Assembly (NCBI GenBank): GCA_037444685.1
Contig: JBBILX010000011.1
Location: 1-64,000, forward strand
From: UBA964 sp037444685
Lineage (GTDB): Bacteria > Pseudomonadota > Gammaproteobacteria > Steroidobacterales > Steroidobacteraceae
Reading direction: 5' to 3'
Length of the DNA: 64,000 nt
Shown: positions 1-9,512 of the stretch, piece by piece
Numbering within the stretch: position 1 is the first letter of the stretch
Layout of the letters: every line of letters starts with the position of its first letter
The notes under the pieces: generated by a model
What the model was told of the DNA's origin: nothing
Seen by the model: only the letters and a program-made list of their open reading frames with translations
Databases searched by the model: none
Translations under genes and position numbers: made by a program

Positions 1-1
1 G

Positions 2-1105
2 TTGCCGTCGCGGCTGCTGGTGTTCATGCCGCAGGGCAGCGGCATCGGCGTCTCTTCGCGCATCGAGGACGAGACCGAACGTGCGCGGCTGCGCAGCGCG
101 CTTGGCGCGATCCTCAGCGCCGGGCACGTCGGCGGCTACATCGTCCGCACGGCAGCGGTTGGCGCGACGCCGTCCCAGCTCGAGTCGGACGTCGCCTATC
201 TCGAACGACTCTGGGCGCACGTACGCGAGCGCGCCGCGCGCGGTGCGCAGGGTCGGCTCGTGCATGCGGACCTGCCGCTGTCGGTGCGCATGCTGCGCGA
301 CGAGCTGACGGCACAGGTCGAGCGCGTTCTGGTCGACGATCCGGATGAATACCGGCGCATGCTCGAGTTCTCGCGGCGCTTCATGCCCGAGGCGGAGCCG
401 CGTCTCGAACTTTATGCCGGCGCTCGACCACTGTTCGATCTGCACGGCGTCGAGGACGAGCTGCGGCGCGCGCTCGATCGCAAGGTGGGCCTCAAGTCCG
501 GAGGGCACCTGATCATTGACCAGACCGAGTCGATGACTACGATAGACGTCAATACCGGCGGCTTCGTTGGCTATCGCAACCTCGAGGACACGATCTTCCG
601 CACCAACCTCGAGGCCGCGGTCACGATCGCGCGCCAGCTTCGGCTGCGCAACATCGGGGGCATCATCATCATCGACTTCATCGACATGGAGGATGCTGCG
701 CACCGCGAACAGGTGCTCGAGGCGCTGCGGCGCGCGCTCGGTGCAGACCGGGCCCAGACCCAGGTCGCGAGCCTGTCGGCGTTCGGGCTGGTCGAGATGA
801 CGCGCAAGCGGACGCGCGAGAGCCTCGAACACCTGCTCTGCCAACCCTGCCCGAGTTGCGAGGGACGTGGCTTCGTGCGCACGGCTGAGACCGTCTGCCA
901 CGAGATCTTTCGCGAAATCGTGCGTCAGGGCCGCCAGTTCGCGAGCCGTGAGCTGCTGATCCTCGCCCATCAGGACGTCATCGATCGGCTGCTCGGCGAG
1001 GACGCCGGAGTGCTCGCGGAACTGGAACCGCTCGTCGGCCGTCCAATCAGGTTGCAGAGCGAAGCGCTCTACGAGGTCGACCAGTTCGACGTCGTGCTGA
1101 CCTGA
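2..1105 (+). CDS. rng: Ribonuclease G, 3' part (5' end outside window)
   Basis: RNase E/G-family endoribonuclease, which processes the 16S rRNA 5' end and degrades mRNA in the cytoplasm. The reading frame is open from the first bases. It carries the DNase I-like catalytic core (SMTTIDVNTGGF, then IIIIDFIDM with the metal-binding Asp residues) and the CxxCxGxG zinc-link (CPSCEGRG). About 367 residues are present against roughly 490 in full-length RNase G, so the N-terminal S1 domain lies upstream of the window. yhdP follows after 23 bp, the same order as in E. coli and Pseudomonas, which favours RNase G over RNase E. Confidence 0.93.
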   Translation: MPSRLLVFMPQGSGIGVSSRIEDETERARLRSALGAILSAGHVGGYIVRTAAVGATPSQLESDVAYLERLWAHVRERAARGAQGRLVHADLPLSVRMLRDELTAQVERVLVDDPDEYRRMLEFSRRFMPEAEPRLELYAGARPLFDLHGVEDELRRALDRKVGLKSGGHLIIDQTESMTTIDVNTGGFVGYRNLEDTIFRTNLEAAVTIARQLRLRNIGGIIIIDFIDMEDAAHREQVLEALRRALGADRAQTQVASLSAFGLVEMTRKRTRESLEHLLCQPCPSCEGRGFVRTAETVCHEIFREIVRQGRQFASRELLILAHQDVIDRLLGEDAGVLAELEPLVGRPIRLQSEALYEVDQFDVVLT

Positions 1106-1128
1106 CCGGGCGCTGCGCAGGCGGAATC

Positions 1129-4100
1129 ATGGCAACGACTCGGGCGCGTACCGCGTGGGTGGCTGCCGGCTGGCTGCTGGTGTCGGTGGCCGCGCTGCTC
1201 GGCGCCTACACGATGGCGCTCGCGCGCCTGCCGCAGCAGCGTGCAGCGATCGAGTCGCTGGTCCGCGCGCAGACCGGTTACGACCTGCGTTTCGGGCGCC
1301 TCGCCGTCCGTCTCGGGTTCTACGGCCCGGAAGCCCAGTTCACGGACGTCGAGATGTGGCGCCCGGGCGGCGAACGCCGGCTGCTGCAGGCGGCGGAGCT
1401 GGTGGTGCGATTCGAGACCTGGCGGCTGCTGCGTAGCGGTTCGCTGCGCCCTGGTCGCATCGTGCTGATCGGGGCGCATATCGATGCCGAGGCACTGCGT
1501 CTGGCGTGGCAGGCGGCAACGGCTGCGAAGCCTGCAGCGACGACCGCGTCGGACCTCATGCAGTCGCCGGAGGAGCGGCTGCTGCAGCACCTCGCGGAGT
1601 TCGCGCGGGCGCTGCCGCAAGGGCGCATCGAGCTCGAGTCGGCCACGCTGCGCGGCTTCGCGCGAGAGCCGAGTGGCGGTCTGGCCGGGCGCCCGGTGCG
1701 CATTCCGCGGCTGTCGATCCAGCGCATGCCTGACGGGGCGCGCCTGCAAGGCAACGCGCTGCCCGGCGAGCGGCTCGGCCGCAGCCTGTTCGTCGCCGTG
1801 GAACTGCGCGGGCTCGACGCGGCCGGCGGCGCCCTCGAGGGCAGCCTCACGCTGCAGGGCCGCGGCCTGCGTCTCGCCGGCTGGCGTGCGGCTTTGGGGT
1901 GGCGTCCCGACGGCGCAGCCGGCGTCGCCGACCTGCGCGCGCTGCTGCGTCTCGACGCCGGGCGTCTGCAGGCTGGAACGGTCGAGCTCAGTGCGAGCGA
2001 GCTGCGCCTGCCGCGAGCGGACGGCGCGGGTCAGGCTCATTTCGAGAACCTGCGCGCGAACCTGGACTTCGAACGCCTGGCGGGGGGCTGGGGCATCCGG
2101 GGTTCCGGCTTGCGGGTGACGCTGCCTGGCGTGCCGGCGACCTCCCTCGACTTCGAGCTCGACGCCGATGCGGCGTGGTCGCAGGCGCACCTGCATGCCG
2201 ACGGCGTGCCAATCGGCTGGCTGCGACCGCTGTTCGCGCTGCCGCCCGAACTGAACCTCGACGGCACTTTGCGTGAGCTGCGCCTGAGCAGCGTCGCGAC
2301 GCCGGACGGACGCGCGCTGCGGTTCGAGGCACGGGTCGAGGATGGCGCCTGGCGCGATGCCACCGGGCAGGCAAGGCTCGCACCGCTGGTCTTCAATGTC
2401 GTCGGCGGCGACACCGGCGCGACTCTGACCTTCGCCGATGAACCGCTACAGCTGCGTCTCGGTGCCGTTCCGTCGGAGCAGTCGCTCGAGATCGCCCTGC
2501 AGGGTTCGGCTATGGTGCGACGCGAGGGCACCGGCTGGCGACTCGACAGCCGATCGCTGGTGCTGCTCGATCGCGCGACGCCGGCGCCGCGGGCCCGGCT
2601 CGAGTTCAAGGGCACTCTCGCCAGTGAGGCGCCGGATGCAGCGGCGCTCGCCGTCGAGATCGTGCTGCTCGAGCCGGTCTCGAGCGAGGAACTGCCGCTG
2701 CTGCGCGAACTGTCGCAGCGCATGCTGGCCGCGGCGCCGATCGAATCGTTTACCTTGGCAGCGGGCCGTCTCGACATCGATGCGTCCCGCACACGGGAGC
2801 ATGGCTGGCGCATCGAGCGCAGCGCGGGGGATCTCGCTGTCAGCTCCGCGAGCTTCCGTCCCGCTGCCGACTGGCCCGCGCTGTCGGAGGCGGGCGGCAG
2901 GCTGGCCTGGGACGAACGCGAGCTGCGCTTCGACTTCGAGCGCGGCTCGATCGGCGACCTGCGGCTCGTGCGCGGGCAACTGCGGCGCGGCAGCGCGCCG
3001 GCTTGGTCGCTCGTTGCCGAGGGACCGGCGGCGGCGGCGCTCGATGCGCTGGCTGCCTCACCACTGGCGACGCGCCTGCCTGCGGAATTGCGCGCCGCGG
3101 CGGTCGAGGGCGCGGCTCGTTTCGAACTGCGGGTCGAGCGCCGCGGCGCGAGCGGCCGCACTGGCGGCCAGCCCCCCGAGCCGCTGCGCTGGAGCCTGCT
3201 GGCCCGCTTCGATTCGTTGCGCTGGCGCATGCTGGCCGACTCCCCACCGGTCGAGGCGCTGACTGGCATGGTGCGTGTCGTCGATGGCCGGCTGCAGGCA
3301 TCGCGTCTCGAGGGTCGCTGGCTCGACCAGCCGCTGCGCATCGCCGTCGACGCGGGTGGTGCCGGACGTCGCTGGCTGCTGACCGGACGCCTGCCCGATG
3401 GCGCGACGCGCGAGCTGCTCGCCGAGTCCGGCGCGCTCGGCGCGGGCGCCGCGCCGCGCTGGCGCCTCGAGGCCCGGCCGGAGCGAAGCGACCCCTCGCG
3501 CTGGCGGATCGACTTCGCGCTCGACGGCGCGCCGGTGCGTGGCCGGTTCGAACTCGCCGCGGCCGCCGAGGGCTTCGAGCTGCGCCGCGGCGCGCTGCGG
3601 CTCGGCAGCGGCAGCCTGCGACTGCCGGAAAGCCCGGTCGTCGAAGTGCAGGCCGACCTGCCGCAACTCGAACTCGCGCGACTGGCGCGGCTCTGGTCCG
3701 AGCTGCCGCTGCACGGGGCGGCGCCACCGCTGCGCGGCTCGCTGCGCATCGAGCGTCTCGAGCTGCTCGGCGAGCCATTGGGGCCGGCGAACGTCGAGCT
3801 CGGCGCAGCGGGCGGTGTGCCGACCGTCTCGCTGAGTGGTCCGCGACTTACCGGCATGCTCCGCGTCGGCGACGCCGGCTCGGGCGCAGCCGGCGTGCCG
3901 CGACTCGAGCTCGAGCGACTCGTGCTGACGAGCCTGCCGGGACGCGCCGCCCTCGCCTCGAGCGCCACTGCGTCGCCGTGGGCGCTCGAGATGCGGGTCG
4001 AGGAGCTTCGGCTCGGTACGCGCCGGCTCGGTCTCTGGCGCGGCAGACTCGAGTCGCGACGCGATCGCTTCGCGGTCGAGCCGATGTCGCTCGACGCCGG

Positions 4101-4707
4101 CCGAATCGGCCTGCGTGGTCGACTCGACTGTCTGCGCGAGGCACTGCGCTGCACGCTCGAGGCGCGCGTCGACGGGGGCGAGGCGCGCACGGCGCTCGCG
4201 CTCTGGGGCCTGCCGGGCGGCTTCGATGCTGCGCGCGTCGAGGGCGCATTGCAGCTCGCGTGGCCGGTCGCGGCGCCCGATGAAGTGTGGGTCGGGCTCG
4301 ATGGGCAACTGCGCCTGAGCGCCTTTGGCGGCGCCCTCGACGGCCCGGCGCGGCTCGGCCTTCTGGCCGGGCCGGCCGCGAGCTGGTCCTGGGAGCAGCT
4401 CGATGTCGAGGCGCGGATCGGCCGCGGCCGCGTCGATCTGACGCGGATCGCCTTCGAAGGTCCGCAGCGGCTGCTCATGACCGGTACGGTGGAACTGCCG
4501 TCGGCGCAGACCTGGCTCGACGGCGAGTGGTGGCCGGACCGCGAGTTGCCACGCGTCATCGAGGACTGGCCCGCGGCGCCGGCGCTCGCGGCGATCTGGC
4601 GCGCGATGCGCGGCTCGCGGGTGTTGCCGCGCGCGGTGCGCGTCACGGGACCCGCTGACGCGCTCGCCATGGAACTGCTGCCCTTGCAATCCCCGCCGTC
4701 GCCCTGA
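1129..4707 (+). CDS. yhdP: YhdP/AsmA-like envelope phospholipid-transport protein
   Basis: Very large (1192 aa) AsmA-like protein of the YhdP (DUF3971) family. Family members bridge the periplasm from an inner-membrane anchor and, with TamB and YdbH, support phospholipid delivery to the outer membrane. One N-terminal transmembrane helix is visible at about residues 8-30, followed by a long Leu/Arg-rich beta-strand repeat body with many 'LRLxxGxL' strands. Length is close to the usual ~1270 aa. The start lies 23 bp after rng with a GGCGGA ribosome site. The position between rng and the nitrilase/tldD pair is conserved. Function is assigned from the family and context; the sequence itself is low in recognisable motifs. 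Confidence 0.85.
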   Translation: MATTRARTAWVAAGWLLVSVAALLGAYTMALARLPQQRAAIESLVRAQTGYDLRFGRLAVRLGFYGPEAQFTDVEMWRPGGERRLLQAAELVVRFETWRLLRSGSLRPGRIVLIGAHIDAEALRLAWQAATAAKPAATTASDLMQSPEERLLQHLAEFARALPQGRIELESATLRGFAREPSGGLAGRPVRIPRLSIQRMPDGARLQGNALPGERLGRSLFVAVELRGLDAAGGALEGSLTLQGRGLRLAGWRAALGWRPDGAAGVADLRALLRLDAGRLQAGTVELSASELRLPRADGAGQAHFENLRANLDFERLAGGWGIRGSGLRVTLPGVPATSLDFELDADAAWSQAHLHADGVPIGWLRPLFALPPELNLDGTLRELRLSSVATPDGRALRFEARVEDGAWRDATGQARLAPLVFNVVGGDTGATLTFADEPLQLRLGAVPSEQSLEIALQGSAMVRREGTGWRLDSRSLVLLDRATPAPRARLEFKGTLASEAPDAAALAVEIVLLEPVSSEELPLLRELSQRMLAAAPIESFTLAAGRLDIDASRTREHGWRIERSAGDLAVSSASFRPAADWPALSEAGGRLAWDERELRFDFERGSIGDLRLVRGQLRRGSAPAWSLVAEGPAAAALDALAASPLATRLPAELRAAAVEGAARFELRVERRGASGRTGGQPPEPLRWSLLARFDSLRWRMLADSPPVEALTGMVRVVDGRLQASRLEGRWLDQPLRIAVDAGGAGRRWLLTGRLPDGATRELLAESGALGAGAAPRWRLEARPERSDPSRWRIDFALDGAPVRGRFELAAAAEGFELRRGALRLGSGSLRLPESPVVEVQADLPQLELARLARLWSELPLHGAAPPLRGSLRIERLELLGEPLGPANVELGAAGGVPTVSLSGPRLTGMLRVGDAGSGAAGVPRLELERLVLTSLPGRAALASSATASPWALEMRVEELRLGTRRLGLWRGRLESRRDRFAVEPMSLDAGRIGLRGRLDCLREALRCTLEARVDGGEARTALALWGLPGGFDAARVEGALQLAWPVAAPDEVWVGLDGQLRLSAFGGALDGPARLGLLAGPAASWSWEQLDVEARIGRGRVDLTRIAFEGPQRLLMTGTVELPSAQTWLDGEWWPDRELPRVIEDWPAAPALAAIWRAMRGSRVLPRAVRVTGPADALAMELLPLQSPPSP

Positions 4708-4718
4708 AGACTTGAGCC

Positions 4719-5531
4719 ATGCGCGTGGCTGCGATCCAGATGACGTCCTCGGATCAGGTCGCCGACAACCTCGGCGCGGCCCGGCGTCTGGTCTCCGAAG
4801 CGGCCGAGGCGGGCGCCACGGTCGTGGTGCTGCCCGAGAACTTCGCCATCATGGGCCGGCGCGAGGCCGACAAGCTCGCCGTGGCTGAAGCCGACGGCGA
4901 TGGCCCGATCCAGTCGGCGCTGGCGGCCATGGCCGCTGCTCGCGGCGTCTGGATCGTCGCCGGCACGGTGCCGCTGCGCGTGCCGGGAGAGACGCGTGTG
5001 GCGGCCGCCTCGCTCGTGTTCGACGCGACCGGCCGGCGGGTCGCGCGCTACGACAAGATCCATCTGTTCGACGTCGACATCCCCGGGCGCGACGAGGCCT
5101 ATCGCGAGTCGGCGAACAACGTTCCCGGCAGTGAGGTGGTCGTCGTCGACACGCCGGCCGGCCGGCTCGGGCTGTCGGTCTGCTACGACGTCCGTTTTCC
5201 CGAGCTCTATCGCCGCATGAGTGCCGCAGGTGCCACCTGGTTCGCGGTCCCCGCTGCGTTCACGGTTCCAACCGGTGAGGCGCACTGGGAGACGCTGCTG
5301 CGCGCGCGCGCGATCGAGAATCTCTGCGCCGTGGTCGCAGCCGCGCAGGTCGGGCACCATGCCAACGGTCGCGACACTTGGGGTCACAGCCTGGTCGTCG
5401 ATCATTGGGGGCGCGTGCTCGCGATGCGCGCCGACGGTCCGGGCGTCGTGCTCGGGGATCTCGATCCCGTGGCGCAGCTGGAAACGCGGCGCCGCTTTCC
5501 GGCGCTCGACCACCGCCGGCTCGACCGTTGA
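4719..5531 (+). CDS. Nit1-type carbon-nitrogen hydrolase (probable deaminated-glutathione amidase)
   Basis: Nitrilase-superfamily amidase of 270 aa. The catalytic triad is visible: Glu40 (LPENF), Lys113 (KIHLFDVD) and Cys155 (SVCYDVRFPE). The KIHLFDVDIPG and LLRARAIEN stretches resemble eukaryotic Nit1 and bacterial YbeM, enzymes that repair deaminated glutathione. The substrate is therefore inferred to be an alpha-ketoglutaramate-like amide and is not proven. The gene starts 11 bp after yhdP and is followed within 16 bp by tldD. The same rng-yhdP-nitrilase-tldD order is known from Pseudomonas, so this is probably one transcription unit. Confidence 0.88.
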   Translation: MRVAAIQMTSSDQVADNLGAARRLVSEAAEAGATVVVLPENFAIMGRREADKLAVAEADGDGPIQSALAAMAAARGVWIVAGTVPLRVPGETRVAAASLVFDATGRRVARYDKIHLFDVDIPGRDEAYRESANNVPGSEVVVVDTPAGRLGLSVCYDVRFPELYRRMSAAGATWFAVPAAFTVPTGEAHWETLLRARAIENLCAVVAAAQVGHHANGRDTWGHSLVVDHWGRVLAMRADGPGVVLGDLDPVAQLETRRRFPALDHRRLDR

Positions 5532-5547
5532 CTGCAAGGACGCCATC

Positions 5548-6996
5548 ATGAATGCAGTGACCGATTCACTGGACCTCGCGCGCGCGCTGCTACTCGCACC
5601 ATCCGGCCTCGACGAGGGCCGCGTCGACCGCGCGCTCGGCATGCTGCTGTCGGCCTCGATCGACGACGGCGACATCTACTTCCAGCTGTCGCGCGACGAG
5701 TCGTGGTCGCTCGAGGACGGCGTGGTCAAGGAGGGCAGCGCGAGCATCGAGCAGGGCGTCGGCGTGCGCGCCCTGAGCGGCGAGAAGACCGGCTTCGCCT
5801 ACTCGGACGAGATCGTGCTGCCTGCGCTCGAGGAAGCGGCGCGCGCGGCGCGAGCGATTGCGGCCGGCGGTGGCGCGGGCCGCGTGCCGGCGCTCGCCCC
5901 ACGCACCGGCCATCGGCTCTACCTGCCGCAGGATCCGGTCGGGTCGCTGTCGGACGACGACAAGGTCGCCTGGCTCATGCGCGTCGACCGCGAGACGCGC
6001 AAGCTCGATCCGCGGATCGTGCAGGTCATGGCCTCGCTCGTGTCGTCGTACGACGTGATCCTCGTGGCGAACGCCTCCGGCACGCTCGCGGCCGACGTGC
6101 GGCCGCTCGTGCGCTTCAACGTCTCGGTCATCGTCGAACAGAACGGTCGGCGCGAGGTCGGTTACGTCGGTGCCGGCGGGCGCTACTCGCTCGCCGAGCT
6201 GGTTGCGTCGGAGCGCCCGCTCGCGCTCGGTCGCGAGGCGCTGCGCCAGGCGCTCGTCAACCTCGAGGCCGTGCCTGCGCCCGCTGGCCCGATGACCGTC
6301 GTGCTCGGTGCCGGATGGCCCGGCATCCTGCTCCACGAGGCAATAGGCCACGGTCTCGAGGGCGACTTCAACCGCAAGGGCACCTCGGCGTTCTCGGGGC
6401 GCATCGGCGAGCGCGTCGCCGCCGAGGCCTGCACCGTCGTCGACGACGGCACCCTCGCCGCGCGTCGTGGTTCGCTGAACATCGACGACGAGGGCACGCC
6501 GACCCGCTGTACGACGCTGATCGAGAACGGCGTGCTCAAGGGATACCTGCAGGACCGTCTCAACGCGCGCCTGATGGGTGCCTGCTCGACGGGCAACGGC
6601 CGCCGCGAGTCGTTCGCGCACATGACGATGCCACGCATGACCAACACCTACATGCGCCCGGGGCGGCACGCGCCCGGCGAAATCATCGAGTCCGTCGAGC
6701 GCGGCATCTATGCCGTCAACTTCGGCGGCGGACAGGTGGACATCACCTCGGGCAAATTCGTCTTCTCGGCGAGCGAGGCCTATCTGATCGAGAACGGCAG
6801 GCTCGGCGCACCGATCAAGGGTGCGACGCTGATCGGCAACGGCCCCGACGTGCTGACCCGCGTCACCATGGTGGGCGACGATCTGAAGCTCGACGACGGC
6901 GTCGGCACCTGCGGCAAGGAAGGGCAGAGCGTGCCGGTCGGAGTCGGGCAGCCGACACTGCGCATCGATGGACTGACCGTCGGCGGTACGGCCTGA
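5548..6996 (+). CDS. tldD: Metalloprotease TldD
   Basis: Zinc-dependent peptidase subunit that forms the TldD/TldE (PmbA) heterodimer. It degrades unfolded peptides, matures microcin B17 and affects CcdA/letD gyrase inhibition. The HExxxH zinc site is present as HEAIGHGLEGDF from about residue 263. Length is 482 aa, against 481 in E. coli. The ATG at 5548 is chosen because it gives the conserved N-terminus 16 bp after the amidase; the frame is also open further upstream. The partner pmbA is in this window at 10616. Confidence 0.95.
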   Translation: MNAVTDSLDLARALLLAPSGLDEGRVDRALGMLLSASIDDGDIYFQLSRDESWSLEDGVVKEGSASIEQGVGVRALSGEKTGFAYSDEIVLPALEEAARAARAIAAGGGAGRVPALAPRTGHRLYLPQDPVGSLSDDDKVAWLMRVDRETRKLDPRIVQVMASLVSSYDVILVANASGTLAADVRPLVRFNVSVIVEQNGRREVGYVGAGGRYSLAELVASERPLALGREALRQALVNLEAVPAPAGPMTVVLGAGWPGILLHEAIGHGLEGDFNRKGTSAFSGRIGERVAAEACTVVDDGTLAARRGSLNIDDEGTPTRCTTLIENGVLKGYLQDRLNARLMGACSTGNGRRESFAHMTMPRMTNTYMRPGRHAPGEIIESVERGIYAVNFGGGQVDITSGKFVFSASEAYLIENGRLGAPIKGATLIGNGPDVLTRVTMVGDDLKLDDGVGTCGKEGQSVPVGVGQPTLRIDGLTVGGTA

Positions 6997-7028
6997 GGCG
7001 GCGCCGAGGCAGCCGCGTACGCCGCGGC

Positions 7029-8306
7029 TCAGCTCGCCGACTTGTCGAGCGGCTCGTCGATGACAACCGTGGCCTGCATGCCCGGAATGGTGTCACCACG
7101 CTCAATCGCGCTCGAGCGGCGCGCGTCGACGTAGCGCAGCGTGTGCTTGCCAATCGTGATCTCGTCGCCGTCGTTGAGACTGTGGCGACGGACGCGCCGG
7201 CGCTGGAAATAGATCCCGTTGGTGCTGTTGAGGTCCTCGATCACGCAGGCGCTCGGCGTCGTGACGACCTGGCAGTGATGGCGACTGACGAAACGGCTGT
7301 CGATCTGCAGATCGTTGTCGCTGGTCCGGCCGAGCACATGCCGACCCTCGCGCAATGCCAGCTCGGCGACCTGTTCCCCACCCGTCAGCAGCAGCAGCCT
7401 GCCGAGCACGGGTCCGTCGGCGGCAGGCCGCGGCGCGCGGATCTCGGGTTCGGGCACGGCGACCAGGCGTGGCGCCAGCGGACGCGGCGCTGAAGCAGGG
7501 TCGCGCCACTGCAGCTCCTCGAGCGCCGCGTCCACGTCCGCTAGCAGGACCCGATCGCGGTCGGCGCCGTAGGCAGACATCATCGCGGTGTCGCACAGCG
7601 TATTGACGAGACGCGGCGTCCCGCTCGTGTAGCGATAGATCTTTTCGAAGGTCTCCGGGGCGAAGATCTCGCGACCCTCGGCACCGGCGACGTCGAGCCG
7701 ATGACGTATGTACGACTCGACCTCCGCGCGCGACAGTGCCGAGAGGTGGAAACGCAGGCGGACGCGCTGGGCGAGCTGCACGAGCTCCGGTGAGTCGAGT
7801 TTCTCGCTGAGTTCGGGCTGCCCGGCGAGGATGATGCGCAGGACCTTCTCCTTGGTGGTCTCCACGCCCGACAGCAGCCGGATCTCCTCGAGCACGCGCA
7901 GCGACAGGTTCTGCGCCTCGTCGACGATCAGCAGCACCTTGCGCTGCGCGGCGTACTGTTCGATCAGGAACTGGTTCAGCGTCGCGAGCAATTCGGCCTT
8001 CTTCATCCGAAACGGCTGGAACCCGAACTGCACGAGCACGGCCTGCAGGAACTCGGGCGCCGAGACCTGGGTCTGATTGATCTGCGCGACCAAGACGTCC
8101 GGTCCGAGCTCGCGCAGGAAGGTCTCGATCAGTGTCGTCTTGCCCGAGCCGATCTCGCCGGTGATCACGACGAAGCCGTCCGTGAACCAGATCGTCGACT
8201 CCATGTAAGCCTTGGCGCGCGCATGGTTCCGCGACAGGTAAAGGAACTGCGGGTCCGGACTGAGGCGGAACGGCAGCTCACGGAGCTTGAAGAGGTCGAG
8301 GTACAT
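7029..8306 (-). CDS. ExeA-like AAA ATPase fused to a C-terminal FHA domain
   Basis: The N-terminal half is an ExeA/GspA-type AAA ATPase that starts with the typical MYLDLF...PFRLSPDP segment. Walker A GEIGSGKT is at about residues 50-57 and Walker B VLLIVDEAQN near residue 130. The C-terminal ~100 residues form a forkhead-associated phosphothreonine-binding domain (GRTSDNDLQID, SRHHCQV, NSTNGIYF). ExeA proteins help insert the type II secretin through peptidoglycan, but no secretion genes lie nearby and no PG-binding domain is seen. A phosphorylation-linked function is therefore inferred. ATG 8306 is chosen for the family-typical MYLD start; a TTG at 8321 would add five residues. Confidence 0.85.
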   Translation of the reverse strand: MYLDLFKLRELPFRLSPDPQFLYLSRNHARAKAYMESTIWFTDGFVVITGEIGSGKTTLIETFLRELGPDVLVAQINQTQVSAPEFLQAVLVQFGFQPFRMKKAELLATLNQFLIEQYAAQRKVLLIVDEAQNLSLRVLEEIRLLSGVETTKEKVLRIILAGQPELSEKLDSPELVQLAQRVRLRFHLSALSRAEVESYIRHRLDVAGAEGREIFAPETFEKIYRYTSGTPRLVNTLCDTAMMSAYGADRDRVLLADVDAALEELQWRDPASAPRPLAPRLVAVPEPEIRAPRPAADGPVLGRLLLLTGGEQVAELALREGRHVLGRTSDNDLQIDSRFVSRHHCQVVTTPSACVIEDLNSTNGIYFQRRRVRRHSLNDGDEITIGKHTLRYVDARRSSAIERGDTIPGMQATVVIDEPLDKSAS

Positions 8307-8389
8307 GTCTGAGAACGGCAATGTTGCGCCTGAGCCTCCCTGCCGTCGGGGCGGCAGCGCACGGTTCCCGAGGACAGCCCGATATTACG

Positions 8390-9505
8390 TCAAGCTCCGC
8401 CGGATCGTGCAAGCCGCAAGCCGGGCGCGCAGAGCCGCAGCAGCCTGCGGGCCAGGCGGTCGCGTTCCGCCCGGGTCTGCGCGACGACCGTGACATGGCC
8501 GAGCTTGCGGCCCGGGCGCGGCGACTTGCCGTAGTCGTGCAGGCGCGCACCGGGCACGGCCAGCACCGCCTCGCGCGCCGGCATCTCGCCGATCAGGTTG
8601 ATCATCGCGCATTGCCCGAGCGCAGTCGTGTCACCGAGTGGCCAGCCCAGGATGGCGCGCAGGTGATTCTCGAACTGACTCGTGCGCGCGCCCTCGATGG
8701 TCCAGTGACCCGAGTTGTGGACGCGCGGAGCCGTCTCGTTGGCGATCAGGCGCCCGCCGCGCACGAAGAACTCGATGTTCAGCACCCCGACGTAGGCGAA
8801 GTGATCGAGCACACGACGCAGGTACCGGCCGGCGCGACGCGCGAGTGCCGGTGTGCCGAAAGGCGCGCGGGTCAGTCGCAGCACGCCACCCGCGTGCACG
8901 TTGCCGTTGAGCGGGTAGATCGCCACTTCGCCGCGGCTCGAGCGTGCGCCGAGCACCGAAACCTCGCAGTCGAACGTCACGTACTCCTCGTAGATGAGTC
9001 CGCAACCGCCGAGTTCGACCCGCGCCCGCTCCGCGCCGGCGACATCACGGACGACGGCCTGTCCCTTGCCGTCGTAACCGAGCCGACGCGTCTTGAGCAC
9101 ACCGGGCAGTCCGATCCGCTGCAGCGCGCGCTCGAGTTGCCGCGCATCGTCGACCGCGGCATAGCGCGTGGTCGGGATCTGCAGCCGGTCGAACAGGCGC
9201 TTCTCCTCGAGCCTGTCCTGCGACATCGCGAGCGCGGCGAGCGGCGGCTGGATCCGCGCCTGCCGGCCGAGCGCGGCGAGGCCCGCCAGCGAGACGTTCT
9301 CCCAGTCGAAGGTGATCACTTCGCTGCGCCGCGCCAGCTCGCGCAGCAGGCGCCGATCGGTGAACTCGCCGGTGAGCATCGGGGCGATCCGGCCGGCCGG
9401 CGCGTCCGCCGCGGAGTCGAGGAACAGGAAGTCGAGGCCGAGTGGATAGCCCGCCAGGGCCAGCATGCGGCCGAGCTGTCCGGCACCGACGATGCCTACG
9501 GTCAT
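8390..9505 (-). CDS. purK: N5-carboxyaminoimidazole ribonucleotide synthase PurK
   Basis: ATP-grasp enzyme of de novo purine synthesis that carboxylates AIR to N5-CAIR using ATP and bicarbonate. The N-terminus GIVGAGQLGRMLALAGYPLG is the PurK signature, and the ATP-grasp core (LKTRRLGYDGKGQ, EEYVTFDCEVSV, NEIAPRVHNSGHWT-like NETAPRVHNSGHWT) is intact. Length is 371 aa, normal for the family. It lies 7 bp downstream of purE and forms a purEK operon, as in most Proteobacteria. Confidence 0.96.
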   Translation of the reverse strand: MTVGIVGAGQLGRMLALAGYPLGLDFLFLDSAADAPAGRIAPMLTGEFTDRRLLRELARRSEVITFDWENVSLAGLAALGRQARIQPPLAALAMSQDRLEEKRLFDRLQIPTTRYAAVDDARQLERALQRIGLPGVLKTRRLGYDGKGQAVVRDVAGAERARVELGGCGLIYEEYVTFDCEVSVLGARSSRGEVAIYPLNGNVHAGGVLRLTRAPFGTPALARRAGRYLRRVLDHFAYVGVLNIEFFVRGGRLIANETAPRVHNSGHWTIEGARTSQFENHLRAILGWPLGDTTALGQCAMINLIGEMPAREAVLAVPGARLHDYGKSPRPGRKLGHVTVVAQTRAERDRLARRLLRLCAPGLRLARSGGA

Positions 9506-9512
9506 GCCTCGT

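Noticed and set aside
1129..4707. Apparent short repeats (GCTCGAG-like) throughout yhdP
   Set aside because: These reflect Leu-Glu and Arg codon choice in a GC-rich gene and are not tandem repeats.
2037..5675. A 1212-codon open frame on the minus strand opposite yhdP and the amidase gene
   Set aside because: Its translation is Ser/Arg/Pro-rich without domains, and it lies antisense to well-supported genes. In very GC-rich DNA, stop codons are rare in alternate frames.
5703..7493. A 596-codon plus-strand frame across tldD and the ExeA-FHA gene
   Set aside because: Arg/Ala-rich shadow frame that spans two oppositely oriented real genes; no motif.
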